DNA of 64,000 nucleotides from Planococcus lenghuensis (GTDB taxonomy: Bacteria; Bacillota; Bacilli; Bacillales_A; Planococcaceae). Made by a program: the position numbers and the translations under genes. Where the stretch lies: the NCBI RefSeq assembly GCF_001999905.1, contig NZ_CP019640.1:3514001-3578000 (forward strand). The letters are read 5' to 3'. Positions 1 to 7,779 of the stretch are shown in pieces. The notes below the pieces were generated by a model. The model was not told the origin of the DNA, did no database searches, and saw only the letters and a program-made list of their open reading frames with translations. Position 1 is the first letter of the stretch. Each line of letters opens with the position of its first letter.

Positions 1-488
1 CAATCGCTGTTCTCGGCGCCGTCGTTTTGCCGATCACGTCCGGCGACACGGCATTCCGTGCTGCCCGTTCCATCATTGCGGATTACATCAAAATGGACCA
101 GCAGAAAGTGGCGAAACGCCTGCTGATCGCCATCCCATTATTCGCTATATCTGTTGCGCTGACGCAGATCGATTTCACTCTGCTCTGGAGATACTTCTCG
201 TGGGCAAACCAGGCCACAGCTGCAATCGCATTATGGATTGCGACTATGTATCTGTATATTCAAGGCAAGAACTACCTTGTGTCGATGGCGCCGGCTATCT
301 TCATCACGTACATGGTCTTTGTCTACATTCTGAGTCAGCAGATCGGCTTCGGGCTGGATCTTAACGTATCGTTCATCATCGGCTTGTTCCTGACAGTTGT
401 CCTCGTGACCATGTTCTTTGTTAAAGCGCGGAAAAACCGTGCTGACGACGTCGAAACGGTTGTCGCAGTGGAAGTTGAAGTTGTGTAA
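1..488 (+). CDS. cstA: Carbon starvation protein CstA-like transporter, C-terminal part
   Basis: The reading frame is open from the window edge (first full codon at base 3), so only the last ~160 residues are present. The stretch LPITSGDTAFRAARSIIADY followed by several hydrophobic segments and the phrase SWANQATAAIALW is typical of the CstA/YjiY family of peptide and pyruvate transporters in the cytoplasmic membrane. The charged tail (KARKNRADD, then a valine/glutamate-rich end) would be cytoplasmic. A strong hairpin follows about 220 bases downstream. Family assignment rests on remembered family sequence; the substrate cannot be told from this fragment. Confidence 0.85.
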   Translation, partial: IAVLGAVVLPITSGDTAFRAARSIIADYIKMDQQKVAKRLLIAIPLFAISVALTQIDFTLLWRYFSWANQATAAIALWIATMYLYIQGKNYLVSMAPAIFITYMVFVYILSQQIGFGLDLNVSFIIGLFLTVVLVTMFFVKARKNRADDVETVVAVEVEVV

Positions 489-706
489 ACCGAGTAAACC
501 GAAGCAGTCAACTGAATACCGGCGGACAACATTGCCATTTATAGTCGATGAACTTCCTTTGATAAAACTGTTTATTTTCTGATTAAGATTTATGCATTTC
601 GAGGCAACCCACCAGCATTCGGTTGCCTGTGTTTCTTTCTTACAGGTCACATCAGCCCCCATAGCCATCAAGTTAAGAAACTGAACAGAATATTTCAACA
701 TCCAAT

Positions 707-760
707 CAAAAAGCGCCGCCACCTTTCTTTTAATCATCAAAAGAAAGGTGGCGCTTTTTT
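707..760. terminator. Rho-independent terminator, probably bidirectional
   Basis: A long inverted repeat (arms AAAAAGCGCC...ACCTTTCTTTT and AAAAGAAAGGTGGCGCTTTT, with a three-base bulge in the left arm) is followed by T residues on the plus strand and has an A-run on the other side. It can end the cstA transcript and could also serve the minus-strand DUF3006 gene that stops at 922. The rest of 489-921 shows no convincing gene. Confidence 0.85.
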
Positions 761-921
761 GTGGGATCAGAACAGATTCGACAGGAGATGACGCCGATCA
801 GTGAAGAGGTGTTGCAACCGAATCGGTGGAATTTTGTTTGTTAGCGCTGTTCAATTCCTCCTCAGGAGGGTTTCCCATATGAACAACAATATTTTATATA
901 GGTAAATAAAAGCTAACCTTT

Positions 922-1170
922 TTACTGTTCATTTCTCTCATGCAATCTGTTTATTAACCTGTCTGCTGTTTGTTCTTTCTCTAATTTTATAGTTTCATCT
1001 AATCCAATTGCGATTAGTTCCTCACCTTTGATCTTTAACCAAAACCAATCCTGTTCTTGGCTTCCTTTCGGTAAATTAGAAACTGGCACCTCAAATTGGC
1101 GTCCAGCTTCTTCTGCGATAATCACCGCAATGTTTCCTTCAATCCGGTCTAGTACCCCGCTCACTTTCAC
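922..1170 (-). CDS. DUF3006 family small protein
   Basis: This 82-residue protein is probably a small cytoplasmic beta-rich protein of the DUF3006 type (MKVSGVLDRIEGNIAVIIAEE, then LPKGSQEQDWFWLKI). It begins with GTG at 1170, and its ribosome binding site AGGAGGATGA overlaps the last codons and stop of the upstream metallo-hydrolase gene, so the two are translationally coupled. DUF3006 genes are commonly found next to ComEC-like metallo-beta-lactamase proteins, as here. Function is unknown; an accessory role for the neighbouring hydrolase is inferred from context only. Confidence 0.8.
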   Translation of the reverse strand: MKVSGVLDRIEGNIAVIIAEEAGRQFEVPVSNLPKGSQEQDWFWLKIKGEELIAIGLDETIKLEKEQTADRLINRLHERNEQ

Positions 1171-1173
1171 CGC

Positions 1174-2265
1174 TCATCCTCCTATACACGCCAAGCCTTG
1201 TGCTTTGATGGCTTCCACTTTCCCTACTCCAATTCCGTCCACTATCGTCAATTCATCTAGGTTCTCGAATGGCCGCTCTTCGATAATCTCGCTGGCTAGT
1301 ACTTCCCCGATGCCGTCAATCTGGTCGAGCTCCGCCTGGGAAGCGATGTTGATATCGAGGCAGCGGTTTTCGCCTTCGACTGGTGTTCCTGCTTCGGCCG
1401 GTATGACTTTGAGTGTTTCGCCATCGGTCTGTACGATGATGGTGCCGTTCACGTCCGTGCCGAATACGTCCGCGCCTGTGTTCTCAGCCGACGCAATCAC
1501 TTCGGCGTGCGGGTGGCCGTATGGATTGCCCGCACCGGCGCTGTAGATGACGACTTCCGGCGAGACGGCTTTCAGGAACGCCCTACTTGTGGATGTGTTT
1601 GAGCCATGGTGGCCGAGCTGGAGCACTTCTGCATCGAGATCCGCTCTGCTGTCAATCATCTCCTGCTCCTGCTGCACGCCGGCGTCTCCTGTGAAGATGA
1701 AACCCGTTTCCCCGTATGACAGTTTCAACGCAATCGATTCCGCGTTCGATTCACCCGTGATTTCTTCCGGATAGAGCACATCGATTTCAAGCGGCCCTAA
1801 CTCGTATTCTTCACCGGCCCGCGGTTCGACGTATGCTGCGTCGGATGCGTCAATCGCTTCCAAGGCATTGATGAATGTGTCGGAAGTGCTGATGTTGCCG
1901 GACATCCAGACCTCGCTCACGTCGAACTGCTCAATTACTTCAGCGAGCTGGCCGATATGATCGGCATCAGGATGGGTACCGACCGCAATGTCGATTTGGC
2001 TGATGTCCTGCGCTTCCAGGTAATCGATGACGTCTATCGCGTTCCAGTCCCCGGCATCGATCAGCATCGTGTAATCACCGAATTCGAACAGTGTTGCGTC
2101 TGCTTGTCCAGCATCAATGTAATGGACCATCAGTTCCGGCGCACCGTCCCCAGCTGTCGTTTGTTCTTCTGTCGTGTTCGTCAATGTGCAGCCAGCGAGC
2201 ATCAGTGATGCCGTTAACCATAACCCTGTTTTACTCAATGCCTCTACCTTCTTTCTTAAAGGCAT
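1174..2265 (-). CDS. ComEC/Rec2-like metallo-beta-lactamase lipoprotein with helix-hairpin-helix tail
   Basis: The protein has a lipoprotein signal (LTASLMLAGC), so it should be anchored outside the membrane. A metallo-beta-lactamase domain follows with the metal motif HPDADHIGQ, a GDAG motif and LGHHGSNTSTS, as in the hydrolase domain of ComEC. The last ~65 residues (CLDINIASQAELDQIDGIGE and a second DGIGVGK turn) form a helix-hairpin-helix DNA-binding unit as in ComEA. Together this suggests a surface nuclease or DNA-processing protein; activity is inferred. The listed ATG has a weak ribosome site; a TTG at 2238, preceded by GAAGG and giving a shorter signal peptide, is a good alternative start. 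It forms an operon with the DUF3006 gene. Confidence 0.88.
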   Translation of the reverse strand: MPLRKKVEALSKTGLWLTASLMLAGCTLTNTTEEQTTAGDGAPELMVHYIDAGQADATLFEFGDYTMLIDAGDWNAIDVIDYLEAQDISQIDIAVGTHPDADHIGQLAEVIEQFDVSEVWMSGNISTSDTFINALEAIDASDAAYVEPRAGEEYELGPLEIDVLYPEEITGESNAESIALKLSYGETGFIFTGDAGVQQEQEMIDSRADLDAEVLQLGHHGSNTSTSRAFLKAVSPEVVIYSAGAGNPYGHPHAEVIASAENTGADVFGTDVNGTIIVQTDGETLKVIPAEAGTPVEGENRCLDINIASQAELDQIDGIGEVLASEIIEERPFENLDELTIVDGIGVGKVEAIKAQGLACIGG

Positions 2266-2330
2266 TTTACCATATGCTGGGCACCCTGTTTATCGCCATT
2301 TCAGCATTGCCCGGTTAGGAAAGCTCTGCT

Positions 2331-2452
2331 TCAGGATTCAGCCTGGCTGCGCTTCATATATTTAAGCAATTTCTCATCCGTCCAGGCCAGGCGGTATTTT
2401 AGCTCTGCAAGGTACGACAAGTTTAGCTCCTCGTCCGGCACTGCCTGCCCCC
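2331..2452 (-). other. Out-of-frame C-terminal tail of the HD-domain protein
   Basis: After the G-run at 2448-2452 (minus-strand G5) another frame reads AVPDEELNLSYLAELKYRLA and then WTDEKLLKYMKRSQAES before a TGA at 2331-2333. The composition is that of a real protein end, unlike the arginine/cysteine end of the listed frame. Adding one G to the run joins both parts in one frame of 843 bases. Either a sequencing error, a true mutation or slippage explains it. Confidence 0.7.
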
Positions 2453-3172
2453 GAACAATTCCCGGAGCAGGATGATTTCGTTGGGACCGGAATAGATGGC
2501 GGCGCTCTCTGCGACTTCATCGGCGAAGCGCAGGAGGCCCGCTTCCTCCAGTTCCTGCCGCTTCTCTTCGGATGGGTCACCCGCATAGCCGATCAGCAAG
2601 GCGATATCTTTTTTCTTCAGTTTTTTCTTGCCGGTGAACAGCCCGTACACCGTTTTCGACAGGTCTTTAACGAGTGGCACATCCTTCTTGTGGTTCTTCA
2701 GCCTGTTCACAATGCTCATGTAATACCACGACTGATCGCGCTTACCGCGGTTGAAGCGCAGCCACGCATCTCCCCCAATCACTTGCGCGTCCAATTCGAT
2801 TGACCGGACATTATGCAGCTTGTCCGCCGTGATGAGTGCGAGTTCGTCTGCCGACCGGTTCTTGAGGTCCTCGACCGTATGTCTTTTCCGCTCTTCCCAC
2901 GGCAGCGTCTTATCCGGTTCCGATGCCGCCTGTACGAGACGCAGCACTTCATCGCCAAATTGTTCGCCCACTTCCGCTTCAGTTGCCGATGTATCTTCAA
3001 TTGTGTCGTGTAATAGACCGGCAGCAATGACTTCTTCCGAGGCTTTCGCTTCCTTCAATAAAAATGCAACGCAGACCGGATGCGTAATGTAAGGAATGAG
3101 CGTCCCTTTCCGGTGATGCCCTTCATGCTTGACGGCGGCAAACTGTAAGGCTTTCTCGATTAATTCACTCAT
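2423..3172 (-). CDS. HD-domain phosphohydrolase (RelA/SpoT hydrolase-like), frameshifted near its end
   Basis: The N-terminal ~180 residues carry an HD hydrolase domain like the ppGpp hydrolase part of SpoT/RelA: HEGHHRKG, YITHPVCVAFLL, GLLHDTIEDT (the HD pair) and ADKLHNVRS. No synthetase, TGS or ACT domain is present, so it would only hydrolyse nucleotides. Start ATG at 3172 has AAGGAG upstream. The frame ends abruptly with FGGRQCRTRS at 2423. One base back in frame, translation continues to 2331 with a normal-looking tail, so the gene seems to lack one G in the G5 run at 2448-2452. Full length would be 280 residues instead of 249. Confidence 0.85.
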   Translation of the reverse strand: MSELIEKALQFAAVKHEGHHRKGTLIPYITHPVCVAFLLKEAKASEEVIAAGLLHDTIEDTSATEAEVGEQFGDEVLRLVQAASEPDKTLPWEERKRHTVEDLKNRSADELALITADKLHNVRSIELDAQVIGGDAWLRFNRGKRDQSWYYMSIVNRLKNHKKDVPLVKDLSKTVYGLFTGKKKLKKKDIALLIGYAGDPSEEKRQELEEAGLLRFADEVAESAAIYSGPNEIILLRELFGGRQCRTRS

Positions 3173-3414
3173 CTAACCGCTCCTTTTTGGTGTCATAATT
3201 TTCAGACTCCTATGCCTTTATTCTACCAGTAATCACCTGTTTTTGGTATCCGGGAAACATATGGATTGCTCTTGGTTATCTTGGAAATAAATAAAGAAGA
3301 GCAGCAAGACTTTACTGTGATATGGCTGCGACTCTCCTTAATTTATGTATCCCTAATGTTATACTTCACTCACTGGAGTCGGAACAGCGAGAGCAATATG
3401 ATAACGCATCATCC

Positions 3415-3530
3415 AAGTTTGCTACCTTTTAGCCCAAATCTGTTATAGTTCAATCAGTTTCTGTTCCACTTTCGCTGTTTTTGCATCCTCTGCCCCAAAT
3501 TTGTTATCTTTCATCAATTCTGCTTACGTT
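3415..3530. repeat. Degenerate array of six ~20-21-bp units (type 2)
   Basis: Six T-rich units share a TYTGYW core whose G residues fall at 3421, 3442, 3463, 3483, 3503 and 3522, giving spacings of 21, 21, 20, 20 and 19. Two units are close copies (CCCAAATCTGTTAT and CCCAAATTTGTTAT). The array lies in the 580-base gap between the HD gene and the transporter lipoprotein gene, both on the minus strand. Nothing else apart from the hairpin at 3645 was recognised in 3173-3754; the short open frames there look like chance. Confidence 0.5.
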
Positions 3531-3644
3531 AAAGTAAAGCGTCCCGTAAAGCAATAAACAGATAAATATTCAATTCCTTAAACTCGACATCCTCATTCTC
3601 TACTTTCTGTGGCTAACGTTCTTCATTGATCCCTTGAATCCACG

Positions 3645-3710
3645 CAAAAAACACCTCCAGTCTGCCGTCTTTACTGCATACGACAGTGGAGGTGTTTCTC
3701 TTTTTTTTCA
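3645..3710. terminator. Rho-independent terminator after the sulfonate ABC operon
   Basis: Arms AAACACCTCCA (3649-3659) and TGGAGGTGTTT (3687-3697) enclose a long loop. On the minus strand the stem is followed by a T-run (from the AAAAAA at 3645), suiting the substrate-binding gene that stops at 3755; the plus side also has a T-run. Confidence 0.75.
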
Positions 3711-3754
3711 TTTCATTTGTTTACTTTATACATACTTGCCGGCTATTGGTTTTA

Positions 3755-4744
3755 TTAATTCAAAAATTGAGTGTCTGCAAGCGTTGCAAAATCCGGCTGT
3801 TCTTTCAGGAACTTAAGGTCGAAAGAGGAATCGCCGAACGCCTGGATTTCTTCAGGAGCAAGTGCGGTATCGAAAACCATGTTCTCCCATGCTCCGTCAA
3901 TCACTGATGGATCCAGCGCTTGGCCAGTGATTTCGTCGATTGCAGTGAGTGCGATTTCTTTCGCTTGTTCCGGATTTTCAGCGATGAAGGCATCCGCTTC
4001 CTCATGGGCATCCACAATGCTTTGGACCAGTTCCGGATTTTCTTCGATCAGTTCGCCTGATGTGACCAATACGGAAGACGGCAAAGTCGTACCGAATGAA
4101 ATTTCGTCCGATGCGATAACGACATTAGCGCCTGTGTTCTGTTCCAGAACGGTCGCCCATGGTTCGGGAGCCACTGCAACGTCGACTTTCCCGCTGGCGA
4201 ACATCGCTTCGTATTGCGCCGGTTTGCCGGTTTGGTGAATCATGTCGCCGCCGATGCGGTTGGAAGTGATGCCCGCTTCTTTCATGAACGTCTCAAACTG
4301 AACATCGTGCGTGCAGCCGACGCGCGGCGTGATGAATGTTTTTCCGGCAATATCTTCGACTGATTCAATGCCGCTGCCGTTTCTGGCCATTACGACCGTT
4401 CCGCCTGAGGCGCCGCCTGCGATCATGACGACGTCAGCGCCATTCGTGTAATTATTCATCGCCGGGCCGGGTCCTACTAACCCTCCGTCAATATCACCTG
4501 TTTTCAAAGCGGTCATGAAAGATGCCCCGTCAGCGAACGTAACGTATTCGACTTCCGTGCCTTCCGGCAGGTTTTTCTCATATAATTCTTTTTCTTTCGC
4601 AACCATTGCCGGTACGTGGTCAAGGTTCGGGAAATAGCCGATTGTGACGGTTGAAGCATCCTCTGTTGCAGCTTCCGGTGATCCGCAGGCCGCAAGAATT
4701 CCGGCTGAAGCGGTAAGGGCGATCAATGAAGTGAATTTTTTCAT
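3755..4744 (-). CDS. ABC transporter substrate-binding lipoprotein, NitT/TauT/SsuA type
   Basis: This 329-residue lipoprotein (signal GILAAC, lipid cysteine at residue 20) belongs to the periplasmic-binding fold family that captures aliphatic sulfonates, taurine, nitrate or thiamine precursors. Seen are GYFPNLDHVPAMVAKEKELY near the start, VGPGPAMNNY, and the APEPWATVLEQ motif of the second lobe. It is the third gene of a minus-strand operon after the ATPase and permease, with a 140-base gap and its own ribosome site (AGGAGGAATG). The adjacent cysK gene makes a sulfur-containing substrate such as a sulfonate the best guess, but the ligand is not proven by sequence. Confidence 0.87.
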   Translation of the reverse strand: MKKFTSLIALTASAGILAACGSPEAATEDASTVTIGYFPNLDHVPAMVAKEKELYEKNLPEGTEVEYVTFADGASFMTALKTGDIDGGLVGPGPAMNNYTNGADVVMIAGGASGGTVVMARNGSGIESVEDIAGKTFITPRVGCTHDVQFETFMKEAGITSNRIGGDMIHQTGKPAQYEAMFASGKVDVAVAPEPWATVLEQNTGANVVIASDEISFGTTLPSSVLVTSGELIEENPELVQSIVDAHEEADAFIAENPEQAKEIALTAIDEITGQALDPSVIDGAWENMVFDTALAPEEIQAFGDSSFDLKFLKEQPDFATLADTQFLN

Positions 4745-4884
4745 TCTGTCATTCCTCCTGGAGGGTTATAGTTATTTTGACTGCACAGAAGCTTATTCAT
4801 CGGTACTTCCCACTGAATATTGTGATGATTCTCAGGTGAAACAGCGGGCATTGGCTGCCAGGGCGATTTTATCCTTACTGCCAA

Positions 4885-5640
4885 TCACGCTTCCAGTCCC
4901 CAGCGTCTGAGAACCGATTTTTCGATGCGCTGGAAAATCAATTGATCGACCACCGCACCGACGACGCCGATGATGATGATGACGCCGATGACGAGCGACA
5001 TATTGCCGAAATCGGATGCATACCGGAGCGTGTATCCGAGCCCCGGACCTGCGCTGAGCAATTCCCCGGCCATTAACGCCCGCCAGGCGAACGCCCAGGC
5101 AAGGCGTGCACCCGTCACCAGGTAAGGGACGGAGGCGGGGATGATCACTTTTATGAATAAATCGATGCCGTTTGACCCCATCGTCCGGGCTGCCCGGATG
5201 TAGAGCGGATTGACGTTTTTGATGCCGGTGCGGACATTCAGCGTCATGACGAATGTTCCGCCGAGAATCACCACAAATATGATGGCCCCCTCGCCCAGCC
5301 CGAACCACATGATTGCAAGGGGCAGCCAGACGATGCTCGGCACGCTTTGCAGCGCCAGCACCATGGCCCCGAGTGTGTCATCGGCTGTCTGCGAACGCGC
5401 CAGCAAGATGCCGACACCCGTGCCGATCAATAATGCCACCGCAAGGCCGATGATCAGCCGGCGGAAGCTTGCCGCCAAATCGTACACAAGCGTCATATCG
5501 GAAAAGCCGGCGACCAATGATTCAAAGACACTGACCGGTGAGGGCAGAATGATTTCTTGCCATAATTCAAGCCGTGAACCGAGTTCCCAGAACGCGATAA
5601 GAGCTGCAAAGAAGATGAGGCGTTTAACTATTGGCTTCAT
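4885..5640 (-). CDS. ABC transporter permease, SsuC/TauC type
   Basis: A 251-residue membrane protein with about six hydrophobic segments and the BPD-transporter EAA loop (YIRAARTMGSNGIDLFIKVI) that contacts the ATPase. It completes a SsuABC/TauABC-type importer. The ATG at 5640 is chosen because AGGA lies eight bases upstream; the gene then overlaps the end of the ATPase gene by 17 bases, indicating coupled translation. A TTG at 5661 is an alternative start. A cysteine/sulfur link comes from the neighbouring cysK. Confidence 0.87.
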   Translation of the reverse strand: MKPIVKRLIFFAALIAFWELGSRLELWQEIILPSPVSVFESLVAGFSDMTLVYDLAASFRRLIIGLAVALLIGTGVGILLARSQTADDTLGAMVLALQSVPSIVWLPLAIMWFGLGEGAIIFVVILGGTFVMTLNVRTGIKNVNPLYIRAARTMGSNGIDLFIKVIIPASVPYLVTGARLAWAFAWRALMAGELLSAGPGLGYTLRYASDFGNMSLVIGVIIIIGVVGAVVDQLIFQRIEKSVLRRWGLEA

Positions 5641-6412
5641 AGGCAAGTTCCTCATTGACAACCTTGTCGATTTCAGTCTTCAGCAAGGCCATGATCTTTT
5701 CTTCGAGCGCGGTCATCTCCTGCTTATGCGCTTCGCGCGGGCGGGGGATGTCCACCTTGATGTCCGTCAGAACCGTTCCCGGCCGCGTGCCCATGACAAC
5801 GATGCGATCCGACAGCTTAATCGATTCGGAAATGCTGTGGGTGACAAAGACAATCGTCTTTTTTGTATCAATCCAGATTTTCTCCAATTGACCGTGGAGT
5901 CGGCTTCTTGTCTGTTCGTCCAATGCCCCAAACGGCTCGTCCATCAACAGCACCGCCGGGTCCATTGCGAGCGCGCGGGCGATTGATACCCGCTGCTGCA
6001 TGCCGCCCGATAATTCATGCGGATAATGGTTGGCGTAATTGCTGAGCTGCACCATTGCCAGAAATCCCCGGGCCCTCTCCAGCCCCTCTTTTTTGGACAG
6101 TTCTTTCCGCAACGGGAACATGACATTCTCTGTAACGGTCATCCAAGGGAAAAGAGCGGCTTCCTGGAAAACCATCCCTCTGTCCTTGCCGGGTTTCCCG
6201 ACTTTTTTAGCATCTACAATAATGTCGCCGGAAGTTGCCCCGGTCAAACCGGCAATCATTGAAAGCAATGTGGATTTACCGCATCCCGAGGGTCCCAGAA
6301 TCGAGACGAATTCACCTTTTTGAATGGATAAGTTGATATCCTTCAGAATGGTATTCGGCTTTTGGTCCTGGTCCAAATAAACTTTATTAATATGCTTTAC
6401 ATCAATAAACAT
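5624..6412 (-). CDS. ABC transporter ATP-binding protein, SsuB/TauB type
   Basis: A 262-residue cytoplasmic ATPase with Walker A GPSGCGKST, signature LSGGMQQRVSIARAL, Walker B VLLMDEPFGALD and the H-loop FVTHSI. It powers the SsuC-like permease encoded next. An upstream ATG at 6478 lies inside a consensus-like promoter and therefore cannot be the start; ATG 6412 is preceded by AGGAAAGG. First gene of the transporter operon. Substrate class (sulfonate, taurine or related) is inferred from the binding protein type and the cysK neighbour. Confidence 0.9.
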   Translation of the reverse strand: MFIDVKHINKVYLDQDQKPNTILKDINLSIQKGEFVSILGPSGCGKSTLLSMIAGLTGATSGDIIVDAKKVGKPGKDRGMVFQEAALFPWMTVTENVMFPLRKELSKKEGLERARGFLAMVQLSNYANHYPHELSGGMQQRVSIARALAMDPAVLLMDEPFGALDEQTRSRLHGQLEKIWIDTKKTIVFVTHSISESIKLSDRIVVMGTRPGTVLTDIKVDIPRPREAHKQEMTALEEKIMALLKTEIDKVVNEELAYEANS

Positions 6413-6450
6413 CCTAAAACATACCTTTCCTATCGGAATACAATATATAA

Positions 6451-6478
6451 AGTATAGTGGACTTCCAATGAATGTCAA
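6451..6478 (-). promoter_or_regulatory. Sigma-A promoter of the sulfonate-type ABC operon
   Basis: On the minus strand TTGACA (6473-6478) and TATACT (6451-6456) are 16 bases apart, ahead of the ATPase start at 6412. The spacer contains ATTGGAA and the leader contains ATTCCGATAGGAA; both resemble parts of CymR boxes, which control sulfur genes in Bacillus, but this is only suggestive. Confidence 0.7.
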
Positions 6479-6501
6479 GCTCCCTTTTTGTTGGGGTAAA
6501 T

Positions 6502-6535
6502 AAAAAAGAAGAGGGAAAGTTTCCCCTCTTCTTTA
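6502..6535 (-). terminator. Terminator of cysK
   Basis: Arms AAAGAAGAGGG and CCCTCTTCTTT form a near-perfect stem just after the cysK stop at 6548; on the minus strand it is followed by TTTTTTA. Confidence 0.85.
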
Positions 6536-6547
6536 AGTGATCATTTC

Positions 6548-7468
6548 CTATTCATCAAACAAATCCATGCTGAGATAGCGTTCGCCGGTATCAGGGGCGA
6601 TGCACAGAACTTTCTTGCCTGCCCCAATGCGCTTGGCAATCTCGATGGCTGCGTAAATGGTCGCTCCCGCTGACGGGCCGACAAAAATCCCTTCTTCGCG
6701 GGCGACTCTTCTGAAAATATCAATGGCATCTTCGTCTTCGATCGCCATGATTTCATCGTAGACCCGGGTATTCAGGATATCCGGGATAAAGCCGGGGCTT
6801 GTGCCCACCAGTTTATGCGCTCCGGGTTTCCCGCCCGACAGAACGGGCGAACCTTTTGGCTCCACGACAGCGATATATAAGTCCGGCAAGTGTTCTTTCA
6901 AGGTTTCCCCGGTTCCTGTAATCGTTCCGCCGGTTCCTGCGGAAGCGATGAAGGCGTCCAATTCACCATCCATTTGATCGAGGATTTCCAGCGCGGTGGT
7001 TGTGCGGTGGATATTAGGATTCGCCTCATTTTCAAATTGCTGGGGGATAAAACTGTTCGGGATCTCTTCTTTTAATTCGAGCGCTTTTTTTATGGCTCCC
7101 GGCATTTTTTCATGAGCCGGCGTCAATACCACTTCAGCGCCAAATGCTTTCAACAGGTTAATGCGTTCCTGTGTCGCATTATCCGGAAGCACGAGAATCG
7201 AGCGATAGCCTTTGGCGGCCGCCACCATAGCAAGGCCGATCCCGGTATTCCCGCTGGTCGGTTCGATAATCGTAGATTGTTCTTCAATAAGGCCTTGCTC
7301 TTCAGCCGCTTTAATCATGTTGAAAGCGGCCCGGTCTTTTACGCTTTTCGACGGATTGAACATCTCAAGTTTGACATAAACATCCGCTGCGCCCTCCGGC
7401 ACGATTCGATTCAGTTTGACGACCGGCGTGTTGCCGATCAGATCCGTTATGTTATCGACTGGTTTCAT
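6548..7468 (-). CDS. cysK: Cysteine synthase A (O-acetylserine sulfhydrylase)
   Basis: This 306-residue PLP enzyme makes cysteine from O-acetylserine and sulfide in the cytoplasm. It shows the CysK start (NITDLIGNTPVVKLNRIV), the PLP lysine in SKSVKDRAAF, the substrate loop EPTSGNTGIGLA, and the C-terminal motif FVGPSAGATIYAA. Length matches the family (about 305-310). It has its own promoter and terminator and stands just upstream of the sulfonate-type ABC operon on the same strand, so this is a sulfur acquisition locus. A cystathionine beta-synthase-like role is less likely given the TSGNTGIG motif and length. Confidence 0.93.
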   Translation of the reverse strand: MKPVDNITDLIGNTPVVKLNRIVPEGAADVYVKLEMFNPSKSVKDRAAFNMIKAAEEQGLIEEQSTIIEPTSGNTGIGLAMVAAAKGYRSILVLPDNATQERINLLKAFGAEVVLTPAHEKMPGAIKKALELKEEIPNSFIPQQFENEANPNIHRTTTALEILDQMDGELDAFIASAGTGGTITGTGETLKEHLPDLYIAVVEPKGSPVLSGGKPGAHKLVGTSPGFIPDILNTRVYDEIMAIEDEDAIDIFRRVAREEGIFVGPSAGATIYAAIEIAKRIGAGKKVLCIAPDTGERYLSMDLFDE

Positions 7469-7512
7469 AAGGAAAACGACCTTTCTTTGTCTGACTATGC
7501 AATATAACTTCT

Positions 7513-7542
7513 ATTGTAGATGGTTGAACAAATCAATTGCAA
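7513..7542 (-). promoter_or_regulatory. Promoter of cysK
   Basis: TTGCAA (7537-7542) and TACAAT (7513-7518) on the minus strand are 18 bases apart, giving a short leader before the ATG at 7468. This argues against the 88-codon open frame spanning 7495-7761 being a gene. Confidence 0.6.
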
Positions 7543-7680
7543 CCTTCGTTCGCGGAGGCTTCGTTCACCATTTTTCACAGCAATCATTTCCCCGGCCGTT
7601 TGTTGAACTGTAGCCGCGCTCACTTCAATTCCGATTCGCCGTAAAATTCGTCTTTTAAGAATTCCCCTAAAATAAAAAGC

Positions 7681-7724
7681 AAAAAAGCTGTCACTGGCTA
7701 ATTCCTGACCAGTCAGCGACAACG
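7681..7724 (-). terminator. Terminator of mmsA
   Basis: On the minus strand a stem from TGTCGCTGACTGG and CCAGTGACAGC is followed by TTTTTTGC, about 60 bases after the mmsA stop. Confidence 0.7.
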
Positions 7725-7779
7725 TTAATTTTTCGCCTTTAACCTTAAGAGTCAGAAGCAATTAAGAAGAGGACGCTGC

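Noticed and set aside
231-740. 169-codon minus-strand frame
   Set aside because: It is the reverse shadow of the cstA end and runs into a terminator hairpin; no ribosome site or protein-like features.
879-905. Eight-codon frame MNNNILYR with a strong AGGAGGG site
   Set aside because: Too short to support as a gene; the ribosome-site-like sequence is part of the palindrome CCTCCTGAGGAGG-like CCTCCTCAGGAGG.
3266-3448. 60-codon plus-strand frame in the gap before the type 2 array
   Set aside because: No ribosome site, odd composition, overlaps the repeat array.
7495-7761. 88-codon minus-strand frame between cysK and mmsA
   Set aside because: It spans the mmsA terminator and the cysK promoter and has no family resemblance.
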